Source: an uncultured Selenomonadales bacterium
Lineage (GTDB): Bacteria; Bacillota; Negativicutes; Selenomonadales; Selenomonadaceae
Direction: 5' to 3'
Length of the DNA: 7,916 nucleotides
Assembly (NCBI GenBank): GCA_937910665.1
Contig: CALEPR010000177.1
Coordinates: forward strand, 1-7,916
Part shown: positions 1 through 7,065 of the stretch, piece after piece
Numbering within the stretch: the stretch's first letter is position 1
Layout of the letters: each line of letters begins with the position of its first letter
Position numbers and translations under genes: made by a program
The notes under the pieces: model-generated
Database searches by the model: none
Seen by the model: the letters and a program-made list of their open reading frames with translations, nothing else
What the model was told of the DNA's origin: nothing

Positions 1-780
1 ACCGACTCCGAAAGTTCCTTCGTAAGAAAGTTTCTCTGCGCGAATATTTTTTTTGTCCAATGCGCCCGACATAATCCAAAAACTTCGCAGACCACATTCG
101 GCGGCTCGATTGCACATCACACTATCCATTGTCAAAAGTTTTAAAAAATCTGCCGAACTTAAATTTTCCATGACTTCCGAATCAAATTTCGGGCCTTCCT
201 CGACAAAACCGTAAGGACCATCCTCTTTCAATTTGTGCGACAAATCTCCGCTGGCGATGAAAACAGTTCGCCGACCGAGTTCTTCTGAAACTTTTGCGAT
301 CATCTGACCAAATTTATAATGAATCGCCGCCGATAATCCCGAAAGCCCAATTCGCAAAAATTTTACTTTGTCAAAATTTAATCCCGCAAGTTCCAAAAAT
401 CTCAGCGGAATTATCGTGCCATGATCCAGAGCAGAATTTCTTTCTCCCAAAACTCCGGCAGGAATATTTTCAGCCATCGATCTGTCGGACAAAATTTTTA
501 CAAACTCTGTGTCATAATTTATTTCCAGCGCAACTTGCGGAGCGCGAAACTGTGACATATTTCCTTGCGCCGAATCGCCGGGCGAAATATGAAAATAATC
601 CGCATACATTATCGAGTGCGGACTTGTAATTATAATTGTGTCCGGATCCAGTTCGACAATTCGCTGAGAAATTTTTTTGTAGGCGGAGGAAGTTGCAGAA
701 ATTTTTTCTTCCTCGCCGTGACCAATTTCCGGCAAAATTATCGGCGGATGCGGAACTGCCACCGCTGCTTTGATACTCAT
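1..780 (-). CDS. AmmeMemoRadiSam system MEMO-like (class III extradiol dioxygenase fold) protein, 3' end missing
   Basis: Codons 1-260 are visible and the frame is still open at the left edge. The protein has the class III extradiol dioxygenase (LigB/MEMO) layout: VPHPPIIL with His11, ITSPHS with His55, LDHGTIIPL with His120 and ASGDLSHKLKEDGPYGF with His182. The visible part ends at KLSYEGTFGVG, which in this family is close to the end of the dioxygenase-like domain. In many Firmicutes relatives an AMMECR1 domain follows in the same chain, so I expect one beyond the window. The family is named for co-occurrence of AMMECR1, MEMO and a radical SAM protein; its biochemical role is not established. 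The ATG start is fixed by GGAGGA eight or so bases upstream. It lies 30 nt after aroH in the same direction and is probably co-transcribed. No signal peptide or membrane segment is seen, so it is presumably cytoplasmic. Confidence 0.88.
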   Translation of the reverse strand, partial: MSIKAAVAVPHPPIILPEIGHGEEEKISATSSAYKKISQRIVELDPDTIIITSPHSIMYADYFHISPGDSAQGNMSQFRAPQVALEINYDTEFVKILSDRSMAENIPAGVLGERNSALDHGTIIPLRFLELAGLNFDKVKFLRIGLSGLSAAIHYKFGQMIAKVSEELGRRTVFIASGDLSHKLKEDGPYGFVEEGPKFDSEVMENLSSADFLKLLTMDSVMCNRAAECGLRSFWIMSGALDKKNIRAEKLSYEGTFGVG

Positions 781-810
781 GAAAAATTCCTCCATGTCAT
801 TGAAAAAAAT

Positions 811-1176
811 TTATTTCTCCATGAGGTCGGGACGAAGTTTCCGCGCCTCTCCCAAGTAAACGTGACAAATATCTTGCGGTTCTTTGTCTGTGTCAACCAA
901 AATTAAAACTCGCATACACATCGGCAAACTTCCTTCGACTTCGGGTTCTTGCGTGTCGAACAGCGGCACCAGTCGAAAACCTTTCAACTTTCTCAAACCT
1001 GTAGTGGGAAATGAGGCTGTCAAATCTTTTGTCACGGAAAAAATCACAGCACTGATTTCGTCGCCCCTGAATGAATTCAGCGACATAATTTTTGTTACAA
1101 GAGTTCTCGCCGCCTGTCCGATGTCCTCTTTTGTATTTGTGGCGACGCTTGTCGCGCCCCGGACTCCTCGCATCAT
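811..1176 (-). CDS. aroH: Chorismate mutase, monofunctional AroH class
   Basis: A 121-residue protein aligning by eye along its whole length with Bacillus subtilis AroH (127 aa), a trimeric pseudo-alpha/beta-barrel enzyme that converts chorismate to prephenate, the first step towards phenylalanine and tyrosine. It opens with RGVRGATSV and ends with HVYLGEARKLRPDL. Residues matching known active-site positions are Arg6 (Arg7 in B. subtilis), Glu77 (Glu78), Arg89 (Arg90), Tyr107 (Tyr108) and Arg115 (Arg116). The position of Cys75 is Asp74 here, a change that probably does not abolish activity. The frame stays open 22 codons further upstream, but the start chosen is the ATG-ATG pair directly behind AGGAGG with an 8-nt spacer, which also gives the family's normal N-terminus. 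It lies 22 nt after the ABC gene and 30 nt before the MEMO-like gene, suggesting one operon. No regulatory ACT domain is present. Confidence 0.94.
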   Translation of the reverse strand: MMRGVRGATSVATNTKEDIGQAARTLVTKIMSLNSFRGDEISAVIFSVTKDLTASFPTTGLRKLKGFRLVPLFDTQEPEVEGSLPMCMRVLILVDTDKEPQDICHVYLGEARKLRPDLMEK

Positions 1177-1198
1177 AAAAAATTCCTCCTCAAAAATT

Positions 1199-2275
1199 TC
1201 AGTCGTTATATTTCTCTTTAATCTGCTGTCGAACAGTTTCATTTTTCAAAAAATCTTCGTAGCTTGAAATTCTGTCCACCGTTCCCGAAGGCGCGATGTC
1301 CATAATTCTGTTGGCAATCGAATTTATAAAAGTTCTGTCGTCGTCAATCAAAATTATATTTCCTTTGAAATTTTTCAAACCGTCCTCAAGAGCTTCGATC
1401 AGCGGCAAGTCGATGCAAGAAGTAGGATTGTCCAACATTAAAAAATTTGCGTAAGTATTTTGAAGTTTTGAAATTTCAGTTTTAGCCGCCTGCGCCGAAT
1501 AAACGCGCGGCATATAGGCAACCTTCACGCCGTCGGCAAAATTTATTTCGCCGCGCTCAAGATTATCTTTAGATTCAGGATTGCGAAAAGTCTCCAACAA
1601 AGTTTTTAAAAGTTGCAGCTTGCCGATTTTATTTCTGCCGACGAAGGCGATTTTTTGACCTTTGCGAATTGTAAAATTTATATGTTTGAAAAGCGTTTCG
1701 CCGTCGCGAACTTTCAGAAGTCGCTCAACTTCCAAAACAATTGGCGCAGTTAAATCGTCTGCCGCAAAATTTTCTTTCTCGGCGCAAGGAAAAATTATTT
1801 TTGGCATATCAAACCGACCGAGCCGAATTACATTTTTGCAAGTCGAGTTCAAAAAATATCTGTCGCCCGAAGTGATTATCGTGGTCAAATTTTTTCTTTC
1901 ATTCAGAAATTTTATCAGCCACTCCACGCCTTCCGCATCAAGATTTCTTGTCGGTTCGTCAAGGAGCAAAATAATTTCATCTTCCTTCAAGCCGCGCAGA
2001 GCGCGATTTAATTTTTCAATCGCGGACATTTCTGCCATCCTGAGTTCAGAAAAGTCAGCAGAAATTCCACCGGTCACTGTAAAAATTTCGCCATCAACTT
2101 TTACTTCGCCGGAAGTCGGCGCAAGTCGCCCGGCAATTATGTCAAGCAGCGAAGTTTTTCCGCTGCCTTCGCCGCCGATAATTCCAACTTTGTCGCCGAG
2201 TTCCATTTTTAAATTCACGTCGGAAAAAATTTCCTTCCCAATGAGTTCCAAACCTAAATTTTTTATTTCTACCAA
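1199..2275 (-). CDS. Compact degenerate tandem-ABC ATPase (ABC-F-like)
   Basis: A 358-residue protein with two ABC nucleotide-binding domains in one chain and no membrane segments, the ABC-F plan, but much shorter than usual ABC-F proteins (about 500-650 aa). Domain 1 (residues 1-155) has a good Walker A, GGEGSGKT (34-41), and Walker B with catalytic Glu, LLLDEPTRNLD (103-113). It lacks an LSGGQ-type signature, and its switch region reads TSGDRYFLN (135-143), where ABC-F proteins have SHDRYFL, so the His is Gly. Domain 2 (about 179-358) has a broken Walker A, GRNKIGKLQ (213-221), a Walker B MLDNPTSCID with Asn283 replacing the Glu, and IDDDRTF in place of the His switch. The linker between domains (about 155-178) is far shorter than the usual ABC-F linker. 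The start is a TTG 7 nt behind GGAGG; no ATG fits the ribosome binding site. Function is unknown; a ribosome-associated or purely structural role is a guess. Confidence 0.8.
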   Translation of the reverse strand: MVEIKNLGLELIGKEIFSDVNLKMELGDKVGIIGGEGSGKTSLLDIIAGRLAPTSGEVKVDGEIFTVTGGISADFSELRMAEMSAIEKLNRALRGLKEDEIILLLDEPTRNLDAEGVEWLIKFLNERKNLTTIITSGDRYFLNSTCKNVIRLGRFDMPKIIFPCAEKENFAADDLTAPIVLEVERLLKVRDGETLFKHINFTIRKGQKIAFVGRNKIGKLQLLKTLLETFRNPESKDNLERGEINFADGVKVAYMPRVYSAQAAKTEISKLQNTYANFLMLDNPTSCIDLPLIEALEDGLKNFKGNIILIDDDRTFINSIANRIMDIAPSGTVDRISSYEDFLKNETVRQQIKEKYND

Positions 2276-2287
2276 AAAAATTCCTCC
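2273..2287 (-). promoter_or_regulatory. Ribosome binding site and TTG start of the ABC-F-like gene
   Basis: Read on the minus strand, GGAGG (2287-2283) is followed by a 7-nt spacer and TTG (2275-2273), then GTAGAA. The frame extends upstream, but with no ATG near the site, and translation from this TTG gives the usual ABC N-terminus (MVEIKNLGLEL). The spacer is AATTTTT, as in the two downstream genes. Confidence 0.75.
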
Positions 2288-2412
2288 GTTTATGCAAAAA
2301 ATAAATTTCGATCGACCAAGAAAATAATTTACAAAAAAATTTTTCAGTTTAATTGAAGTCACAGAAAAAAATTTTTTTTTAACCAAGTCGTTGCCGATAA
2401 AAAAATTTTGAA

Positions 2413-4944
2413 CTATTTATTTTTTCCGCAACAATTTTTATATTTTTTTCCCGAGCCGCAGGGGCAAGGATCATTTCTGCCAACCTTTTTGCCGTCCGAA
2501 GTCTTGGGAGTTTTTTTTGTTTCGGCAGGGGAAACTTCATCGCCGTGCGACGCTCTTGCATTTTGCAATCTGTCTTGAAGTTTTTCTTCTTCCTGCTGAA
2601 CAACTGCAACGTGATACATCAGCGAAGCAATTTGATCTTGAATCGCGCCCTCCATTTCCTCGAACATCGTCAACGCCTCAATTTTGTATTCGACAAGAGG
2701 ATTTCTCTGTCCGTAAGCGCGGAGATTTATTCCTTCGCGGAGCATGTCCATGTGATCTAAATGTTCCATCCATTTGTTGTCGACGACTCGGAGCATGATA
2801 ACTCTTTCAAGTTCGCGCATAGTTTCTTCGCCGAACATTTCTTCACGGCGTTTGTAATTTTCTGCCGCGAGATTTTCTAAATGTTCCTTGATCTCATCGC
2901 GACTAAATTTTTCAAGTTCAGCTGCATCAAGTTGACCTGGCGCAGCGTAAATTTGCTCAGCGTCTTTCACAAGTTCGCCGAGCTGCCACTCTTCTGGATA
3001 AAGTTTTTCATTCGCGTACTGATTCAATTCTTCCTTGATAATGTGATTAACCATGCCGACAATATTTTCGCGAAGGTTGTCGCCGTTCAAAATTTTTCTG
3101 CGCTCGCCATAAATTATTTCGCGCTGCTGATTCATAACGTCATCATATTCCAGAACGTGCTTGCGAATGTCAAAATTTCGCGCCTCAACTTTTTTCTGTG
3201 CGTGTTCGATTGACTTTGTAATTAAACTGTGCTCAATCGGTTCGTCCTCTTCCATTCCAAGTTTGTCCATAATTTTTGCAACATTGTCCGACGCAAACAG
3301 ACGCATTAAATCATCTTCCAGCGACAAATAAAATCTCGACGCACCCGGGTCACCTTGTCTGCCTGAACGACCGCGAAGTTGGTTATCAATTCTGCGCGAC
3401 TCATGTCTTTCAGTTCCGACGATAAAAAGTCCGCCGAGTTCCGGAACACCTTCACCGAGTTTAATATCAGTTCCGCGACCTGCCATATTTGTTGCGATAG
3501 TCACCGCGCCGAATTGTCCTGCGTCTGCAACTATCTGCGCTTCTTTTTCATGAAATTTTGCATTCAAGACATTGTGAGGGATTCCACGCTTTTTTAAAAT
3601 CGCGCTGAGTTCTTCAGACTGAGTTATCGAAGTTGTACCAATCAAAACCGGCTGACCTTTCGAGTGAATTTCTTCGACGGCTTGACCGACAGCTTTGTAC
3701 TTTGCTTTTTTATTTTTGTAGATAACGTCGGGGTGATCAATTCTTGCGATCGGCAAATTTGTTGGAACAACAATTACAGGAAGTTTGTAAATTTTTATAA
3801 ATTCATCTTCTTCAGTCTTCGCCGTGCCTGTCATGCCTGCAAGTTTGTCATACATTCTGAAATAGTTTTGGAAAGTTATCGTTGCGAGCGTTTGAGATTC
3901 TCGGCGAATTTTTACGCCTTCCTTAGCCTCAATCGCTTGATGAAGTCCGTCGGAATATCTGCGACCTGCCATAAGTCGTCCGGTAAATTCATCGACAATA
4001 ATAATTTCATCGTCGCGAACGACATAATCTCTGTCGCGTTTCATTAAAGCCTTTGCGCGAAGTGCGGCAGTAAAGCAGTGAGACATTTCAATATTTTCAG
4101 GCGCATACAAATTATTTATTCCAAGTTGCTTTTCAATTTTCGGAATAACTTCATCTTTCGGCGCGACTGTTTTTTGCTTTTCGTCAACTGTGTAGTCTTC
4201 GCCTTCTTTGAGATTTGCAACTGCGCGAGCCATAATTGCATAAACATCTGTAGACTTTTGACCGGGACCGGAAATTATCAGCGGTGTTCTTGCCTCGTCG
4301 ATCAAGATTGAGTCAACTTCATCGACAATAGCATAGTGCAGCGGACGCTGAACCATTTGCTCTTGATGAACAACCATGTTGTCGCGCAGATAATCAAAAC
4401 CAAATTCATTATTAGTTCCAAAAGTCACGTCGCAGGAGTAAGAATATTTTCTTTCAGGAAAGTCCATATCGTGAATAATCAAACCGACGCTCAAACCTAA
4501 AAATTGATAAAGTTGTCCCATCCATTCGCTGTCGCGCTTTGCAAGATAATCATTGACCGTGACCATGTGAACGCCTTTGCCTTCCAGCGCATTGAGGTAA
4601 ACAGGAAGAGTTGCGACCAAAGTTTTTCCTTCGCCTGTTTTCATTTCCGCAATTTTGCCTTCATGCAGACACATTCCGCCGATAAGCTGAACATCAAAAT
4701 GACGCATTCCCAAAACTCTGCGCGAAGCTTCCCTGCAAACTGCAAACGCCTCCGGCAAAATATCATCCAAAGTTTCTCCGCCTTTCAGACGCTCGCGAAA
4801 TTTTTCTGTCGCTCCTGAAAGTTTGTCATCGGTATAATTTTGCATTTGCGGTTCAAGCGAATTTATTTTATCGACAGTCTTTTGCATACGCGCAATTTCT
4901 TTGTCGTTGTTGTCGCCCAAAAATCTTTTTAAAAAACCAAACAA
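2413..4944 (-). CDS. secA: Preprotein translocase ATPase SecA
   Basis: The motor of the Sec pathway, a cytoplasmic and membrane-associated ATPase that drives unfolded preproteins through SecYEG. From the start chosen here it has 843 residues, close to B. subtilis SecA (841). Visible landmarks are MRHFDVQLIGGM (80-91), Walker A MKTGEGKTL (101-109), the DEAD-type motif VDEVDSILIDEARTP (207-221), TGTAKTEEDEF in the second motor half, the arginine-finger motif QLRGRSGRQGDPG (near 521-533) and a C-terminal zinc motif CPCGSGKKYKNCC (CxC-x8-CC) after a charged linker. The reading frame also allows starts at TTG 4962 and GTG 4953, but GGAG at 4956-4953 lies 8 nt before TTG 4944, giving MFGFLKRFLGDNNDKE, the usual SecA N-terminus. 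It is the first gene of the leftward cluster and has its own promoter upstream. All core motifs are intact, so it should be functional. Confidence 0.97.
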   Translation of the reverse strand: MFGFLKRFLGDNNDKEIARMQKTVDKINSLEPQMQNYTDDKLSGATEKFRERLKGGETLDDILPEAFAVCREASRRVLGMRHFDVQLIGGMCLHEGKIAEMKTGEGKTLVATLPVYLNALEGKGVHMVTVNDYLAKRDSEWMGQLYQFLGLSVGLIIHDMDFPERKYSYSCDVTFGTNNEFGFDYLRDNMVVHQEQMVQRPLHYAIVDEVDSILIDEARTPLIISGPGQKSTDVYAIMARAVANLKEGEDYTVDEKQKTVAPKDEVIPKIEKQLGINNLYAPENIEMSHCFTAALRAKALMKRDRDYVVRDDEIIIVDEFTGRLMAGRRYSDGLHQAIEAKEGVKIRRESQTLATITFQNYFRMYDKLAGMTGTAKTEEDEFIKIYKLPVIVVPTNLPIARIDHPDVIYKNKKAKYKAVGQAVEEIHSKGQPVLIGTTSITQSEELSAILKKRGIPHNVLNAKFHEKEAQIVADAGQFGAVTIATNMAGRGTDIKLGEGVPELGGLFIVGTERHESRRIDNQLRGRSGRQGDPGASRFYLSLEDDLMRLFASDNVAKIMDKLGMEEDEPIEHSLITKSIEHAQKKVEARNFDIRKHVLEYDDVMNQQREIIYGERRKILNGDNLRENIVGMVNHIIKEELNQYANEKLYPEEWQLGELVKDAEQIYAAPGQLDAAELEKFSRDEIKEHLENLAAENYKRREEMFGEETMRELERVIMLRVVDNKWMEHLDHMDMLREGINLRAYGQRNPLVEYKIEALTMFEEMEGAIQDQIASLMYHVAVVQQEEEKLQDRLQNARASHGDEVSPAETKKTPKTSDGKKVGRNDPCPCGSGKKYKNCCGKNK

Positions 4945-4956
4945 ATTTGTCACTCC
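4942..4956 (-). promoter_or_regulatory. Ribosome binding site and TTG start of secA
   Basis: On the minus strand GGAG (4956-4953) precedes TTG (4944-4942) by 8 nt. This decides between three in-frame candidates; the TTG at 4962 and GTG at 4953 have no ribosome binding site at a suitable distance and would add residues absent from typical SecA N-termini. Confidence 0.7.
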
Positions 4957-4983
4957 ATTCAAGTAAGAAAGTTACTGCAAGGA

Positions 4984-5012
4984 ATTATAGCAAAGTAGTC
5001 AAGAGTTTACAA
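4984..5012 (-). promoter_or_regulatory. Sigma-A-type promoter of secA
   Basis: On the minus strand a perfect TATAAT (4989-4984) lies 17 nt after TTGTAA (5012-5007; four of six match TTGACA). Transcription would start near 4977, leaving a leader of about 33 nt before the TTG start. It is the only strong leftward promoter in this divergent region, and no other was recognised between the leftward genes, so it may drive the whole cluster. Confidence 0.7.
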
Positions 5013-5094
5013 CTTTTTGAATCGGTGGAGTTGCAATGCGTTAATACTTCCCAGCAATTTTCAAAAAATTTTTCCTCAAAAAATATTTTTTTAA

Positions 5095-5112
5095 TCTGCA
5101 GAGTACAGCAGA
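5095..5112. repeat. Short inverted repeat over the -35 region of the trpD promoter
   Basis: TCTGC (5095-5099) and GCAGA (5108-5112) form 5-bp arms around an 8-nt spacer. The centre falls where the -35 box of the trpD promoter would lie (5101-5106). A regulator-binding site is possible; five-base arms can also arise by chance. Confidence 0.3.
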
Positions 5113-5120
5113 CAGTTTTG

Positions 5121-5129
5121 TGTTATAAT
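5121..5129 (+). promoter_or_regulatory. Extended -10 promoter of trpDC
   Basis: TGTTATAAT is a perfect -10 hexamer (5124-5129) with the upstream TG of an extended -10 element. No recognisable -35 box lies 16-18 nt upstream, as expected for an extended -10 promoter or one needing an activator. Transcription would begin near 5136, giving a leader of about 94 nt. That leader contains no T-box consensus, no tryptophan-rich leader peptide and no strong hairpin. It does contain a near-palindrome around 5198-5212 (CAACTTTT/AAAATTG) of doubtful meaning. Confidence 0.6.
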
Positions 5130-5229
5130 GAAAAAGATTTTCTTGCAAATGAAGAAATTTTAAGAAAATCAAAAAGCTGATCAAATTTTCAGTGCTACAA
5201 CTTTTAAAATTGAGAGGAGAAATTTCAAA

Positions 5230-6252
5230 ATGATTAAAGAGGCGATTATCAAAATTGTCGACAAAGAAGATTTAACTTATCAGGAGGCTTTCGACGCGAT
5301 GAATGAAATCATGAACGGCGAAACTACTCCTACGCAAAACGCCGCCTTTCTTGCCGCGCTGTCAACAAAAAGTGCGAAGGCTGAAACTTCTGCGGAAATT
5401 TTAGGTTGCGCCGCCGCGATGAGAAATCACGCGACAAAAATTGATACAAAAAATCTTGAAGTTTTTGAAATTGTCGGCACAGGCGGAGACAATGCTCACA
5501 GTTTTAATATTTCTACAACTTCGGCAATTATTGCCGCAGCCGGCGGAGTGAAAGTTGCCAAGCATGGAAATCGTGCCGCGTCGTCAAAAAGTGGAACGGC
5601 AGATTGTTTGGAAGCTCTCGGCGTGAATATTTTGCTTGAACCTGACGACTGTGTTGAGCTCCTGAATGATGTCGGAATTTGTTTCATCTTCGCGCAGAAA
5701 TATCACACCGCGATGAAATATGTCGGCGCACTTCGCAAGGAACTCGGTTTCAGAACAGTTTTTAATATTCTTGGACCTTTAACAAATCCTGCTTGCCCGG
5801 CGATGCAACTTCTCGGAGTTTACGACGAATATCTTGTCGAGCCGCTTACAAAAGTTTTAATCGACTTGGGAGTTAAGCGCGGAATGGTTGTTTACGGAAT
5901 GGATAAGCTGGACGAAATTTCCATGAGTTCGCCTACAAAAATTTCAGAATTTAAAGATGGTTGGTACAAAAGTTATAAGCTTTCACCGGAAGATTTTGGA
6001 ATGAAACTTTGTCAGAAATCTGAATTGGTCGGCGGAGATCCTGCGGAAAACGCAAAAATTACTCGCGACATTTTGTCGGGCGAAGATAAAACTGCCAAAC
6101 GCGACGCAGTTTTGCTGAACGCGGGCGCATCACTTTATATTGCCGAAAAAGTTCCTTCAATCAAGGACGGCATCGAACTTGCAAAAAATTTAATCGACAG
6201 CGGCGCAGCAACTCAAACTTTAGAAAAATTTATTAAGGTGAGCAACGGATGA
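5230..6252 (+). CDS. trpD: Anthranilate phosphoribosyltransferase
   Basis: A 340-residue enzyme of normal family length that transfers phosphoribose from PRPP to anthranilate, the second step from chorismate to tryptophan. It has the small helical N-terminal domain followed by the phosphoribosyltransferase domain: GTGGD (83-87) for the PRPP pyrophosphate, NIST (93-96), KHGNRAASSKSGTAD (111-125) for anthranilate and PRPP binding, GPLTNP further on, and the acidic pair in MDKLDEIS for the magnesium ions. The ATG start is supported by AGGAG 10 nt upstream and by the normal N-terminus. It is the first gene of the rightward unit, and its last bases overlap the trpC start by 4 nt (ATGA), indicating coupled translation. 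Anthranilate must come from TrpE/TrpG encoded elsewhere, as neither is adjacent. Confidence 0.96.
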   Translation: MIKEAIIKIVDKEDLTYQEAFDAMNEIMNGETTPTQNAAFLAALSTKSAKAETSAEILGCAAAMRNHATKIDTKNLEVFEIVGTGGDNAHSFNISTTSAIIAAAGGVKVAKHGNRAASSKSGTADCLEALGVNILLEPDDCVELLNDVGICFIFAQKYHTAMKYVGALRKELGFRTVFNILGPLTNPACPAMQLLGVYDEYLVEPLTKVLIDLGVKRGMVVYGMDKLDEISMSSPTKISEFKDGWYKSYKLSPEDFGMKLCQKSELVGGDPAENAKITRDILSGEDKTAKRDAVLLNAGASLYIAEKVPSIKDGIELAKNLIDSGAATQTLEKFIKVSNG

Positions 6253-7028
6253 ATATTCTGGAAAAACTTGCCGAACTTTCAAGGCAACGCTTGGAAAATG
6301 ACAGACAAAAAATTTCTCTCTCCGAAATGAAAGGCCTTGCAAAAAATTCCGACAAGGGCGATGAAAAATTTTTGTCGGCGTTGCAGAAAAAAAATTTGTC
6401 CTTGATTTGCGAAGTAAAAAAAGCCTCGCCGTCGAAAGGAATTATTGCCGAAAATTTTCCTTACATTGAGATTGCGAAGGATTATGAAAATTTTGGCGCG
6501 GATTGTATTTCATGCCTGACCGAGCCGAATTATTTTCTTGGCAGCGATAAAATTTTTTCTGAAATTCGCGCTGAAGTTTCAATTCCGATGTTGAGGAAAG
6601 ATTTTACTGTAGACGAATATCAAATTTATCAGGCGAAATTTTTGGGCGCGGACGCTGTGCTTTTAATCTGCGCGATTTTGTCGGCACAGGAATTGGAAAA
6701 TTTTTTGCAAGTTTGCGAAGATTTAAAAATTTCCGCGTTGGTGGAAACTCACGACGAATTTGAAATTAAAACTGCGTTGGAAGTCGGAGCGAAAATTATC
6801 GGCGTGAACAATCGAAATTTAAAAAATTTTTCTGTAGATTTTTCAAACGCCGCAAAACTTCGCGAACTGATTCCTGCAGGAAAAATTTTTGTGTCTGAAA
6901 GCGGTGTTAAAACTGTGGACGACATAAAAATTTTGAAAAAAATCGGCGCGGACGCAGTTTTAGTCGGTGAAACTTTAATGCGTGCGACTGACAAGAAAAA
7001 AATTTTGTCGGACTTTAAATCAGCATAA
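6249..7028 (+). CDS. trpC: Indole-3-glycerol phosphate synthase
   Basis: A 259-residue TIM-barrel enzyme that closes the indole ring, converting CdRP to indole-3-glycerol phosphate with loss of carbon dioxide. Family motifs run in order: CEVKKASPSKGII (Glu55, Lys57), SCLTEPNYFLGS, PMLRKDFTVDEYQ with the catalytic-acid Lys117, LVETHDE with the general base Glu166, GVNNRNL (Asn188) and VSESGVKTVDD near the phosphate site. All catalytic positions known from the Sulfolobus enzyme appear to be present. The ATG overlaps the trpD stop, and AAGGTGAG inside the end of trpD serves as the ribosome binding site. A terminator begins 13 nt after its stop codon, so the transcript probably contains only trpD and trpC. 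It is a stand-alone enzyme, not fused to TrpF, and neither trpF nor trpBA follows. Confidence 0.96.
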   Translation: MNILEKLAELSRQRLENDRQKISLSEMKGLAKNSDKGDEKFLSALQKKNLSLICEVKKASPSKGIIAENFPYIEIAKDYENFGADCISCLTEPNYFLGSDKIFSEIRAEVSIPMLRKDFTVDEYQIYQAKFLGADAVLLICAILSAQELENFLQVCEDLKISALVETHDEFEIKTALEVGAKIIGVNNRNLKNFSVDFSNAAKLRELIPAGKIFVSESGVKTVDDIKILKKIGADAVLVGETLMRATDKKKILSDFKSA

Positions 7029-7040
7029 AAAAAATTTTTA

Positions 7041-7065
7041 CCTCCGAGCGTGGAGGATTTTTTTT
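7041..7065 (+). terminator. Rho-independent terminator of trpDC
   Basis: CCTCC (7041-7045) pairs with GGAGG (7052-7056); a G-T pair extends the stem to 6 bp around an AGCG loop. It is followed by A and eight T residues (7058-7065). The run of A residues at the trpC stop could pair with the T tract and allow some termination in the other direction. Confidence 0.88.

Noticed and set aside
811..1267. A 127-codon plus-strand open frame opposite aroH
   Set aside because: aroH on the other strand matches its family over its full length; the plus-strand product is low-complexity and unsupported.
1662..2327. A 221-codon plus-strand open frame opposite the ABC-F-like gene
   Set aside because: It is antisense to a recognisable protein, rich in Ser/Phe/Lys as expected from the opposite-strand reading of this codon usage, has no ribosome binding site and resembles no family.
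2276..2412. Possible terminator or promoter between secA and the ABC-F-like gene
   Set aside because: There are several long A/T runs that can pair, for example around 2333-2380, but no stem contains enough GC for an intrinsic terminator and no -35/-10 pair with proper spacing was found, so read-through from secA is more likely.
5128..5163. An 11-codon ORF in the trpD upstream region as a trp leader peptide
   Set aside because: Its ATG overlaps the -10 box and would lie before the transcript start. It contains no tryptophan codon and no attenuator hairpin follows.
4947..5180. A 77-codon plus-strand frame in the secA-trpD intergenic region
   Set aside because: It runs across both promoters, has no ribosome binding site and no recognisable sequence.
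4945..5229. T-box riboswitch or other structured RNA before trpD
   Set aside because: The leader from the predicted start is only about 94 nt, lacks the T-box consensus and has no strong stem.
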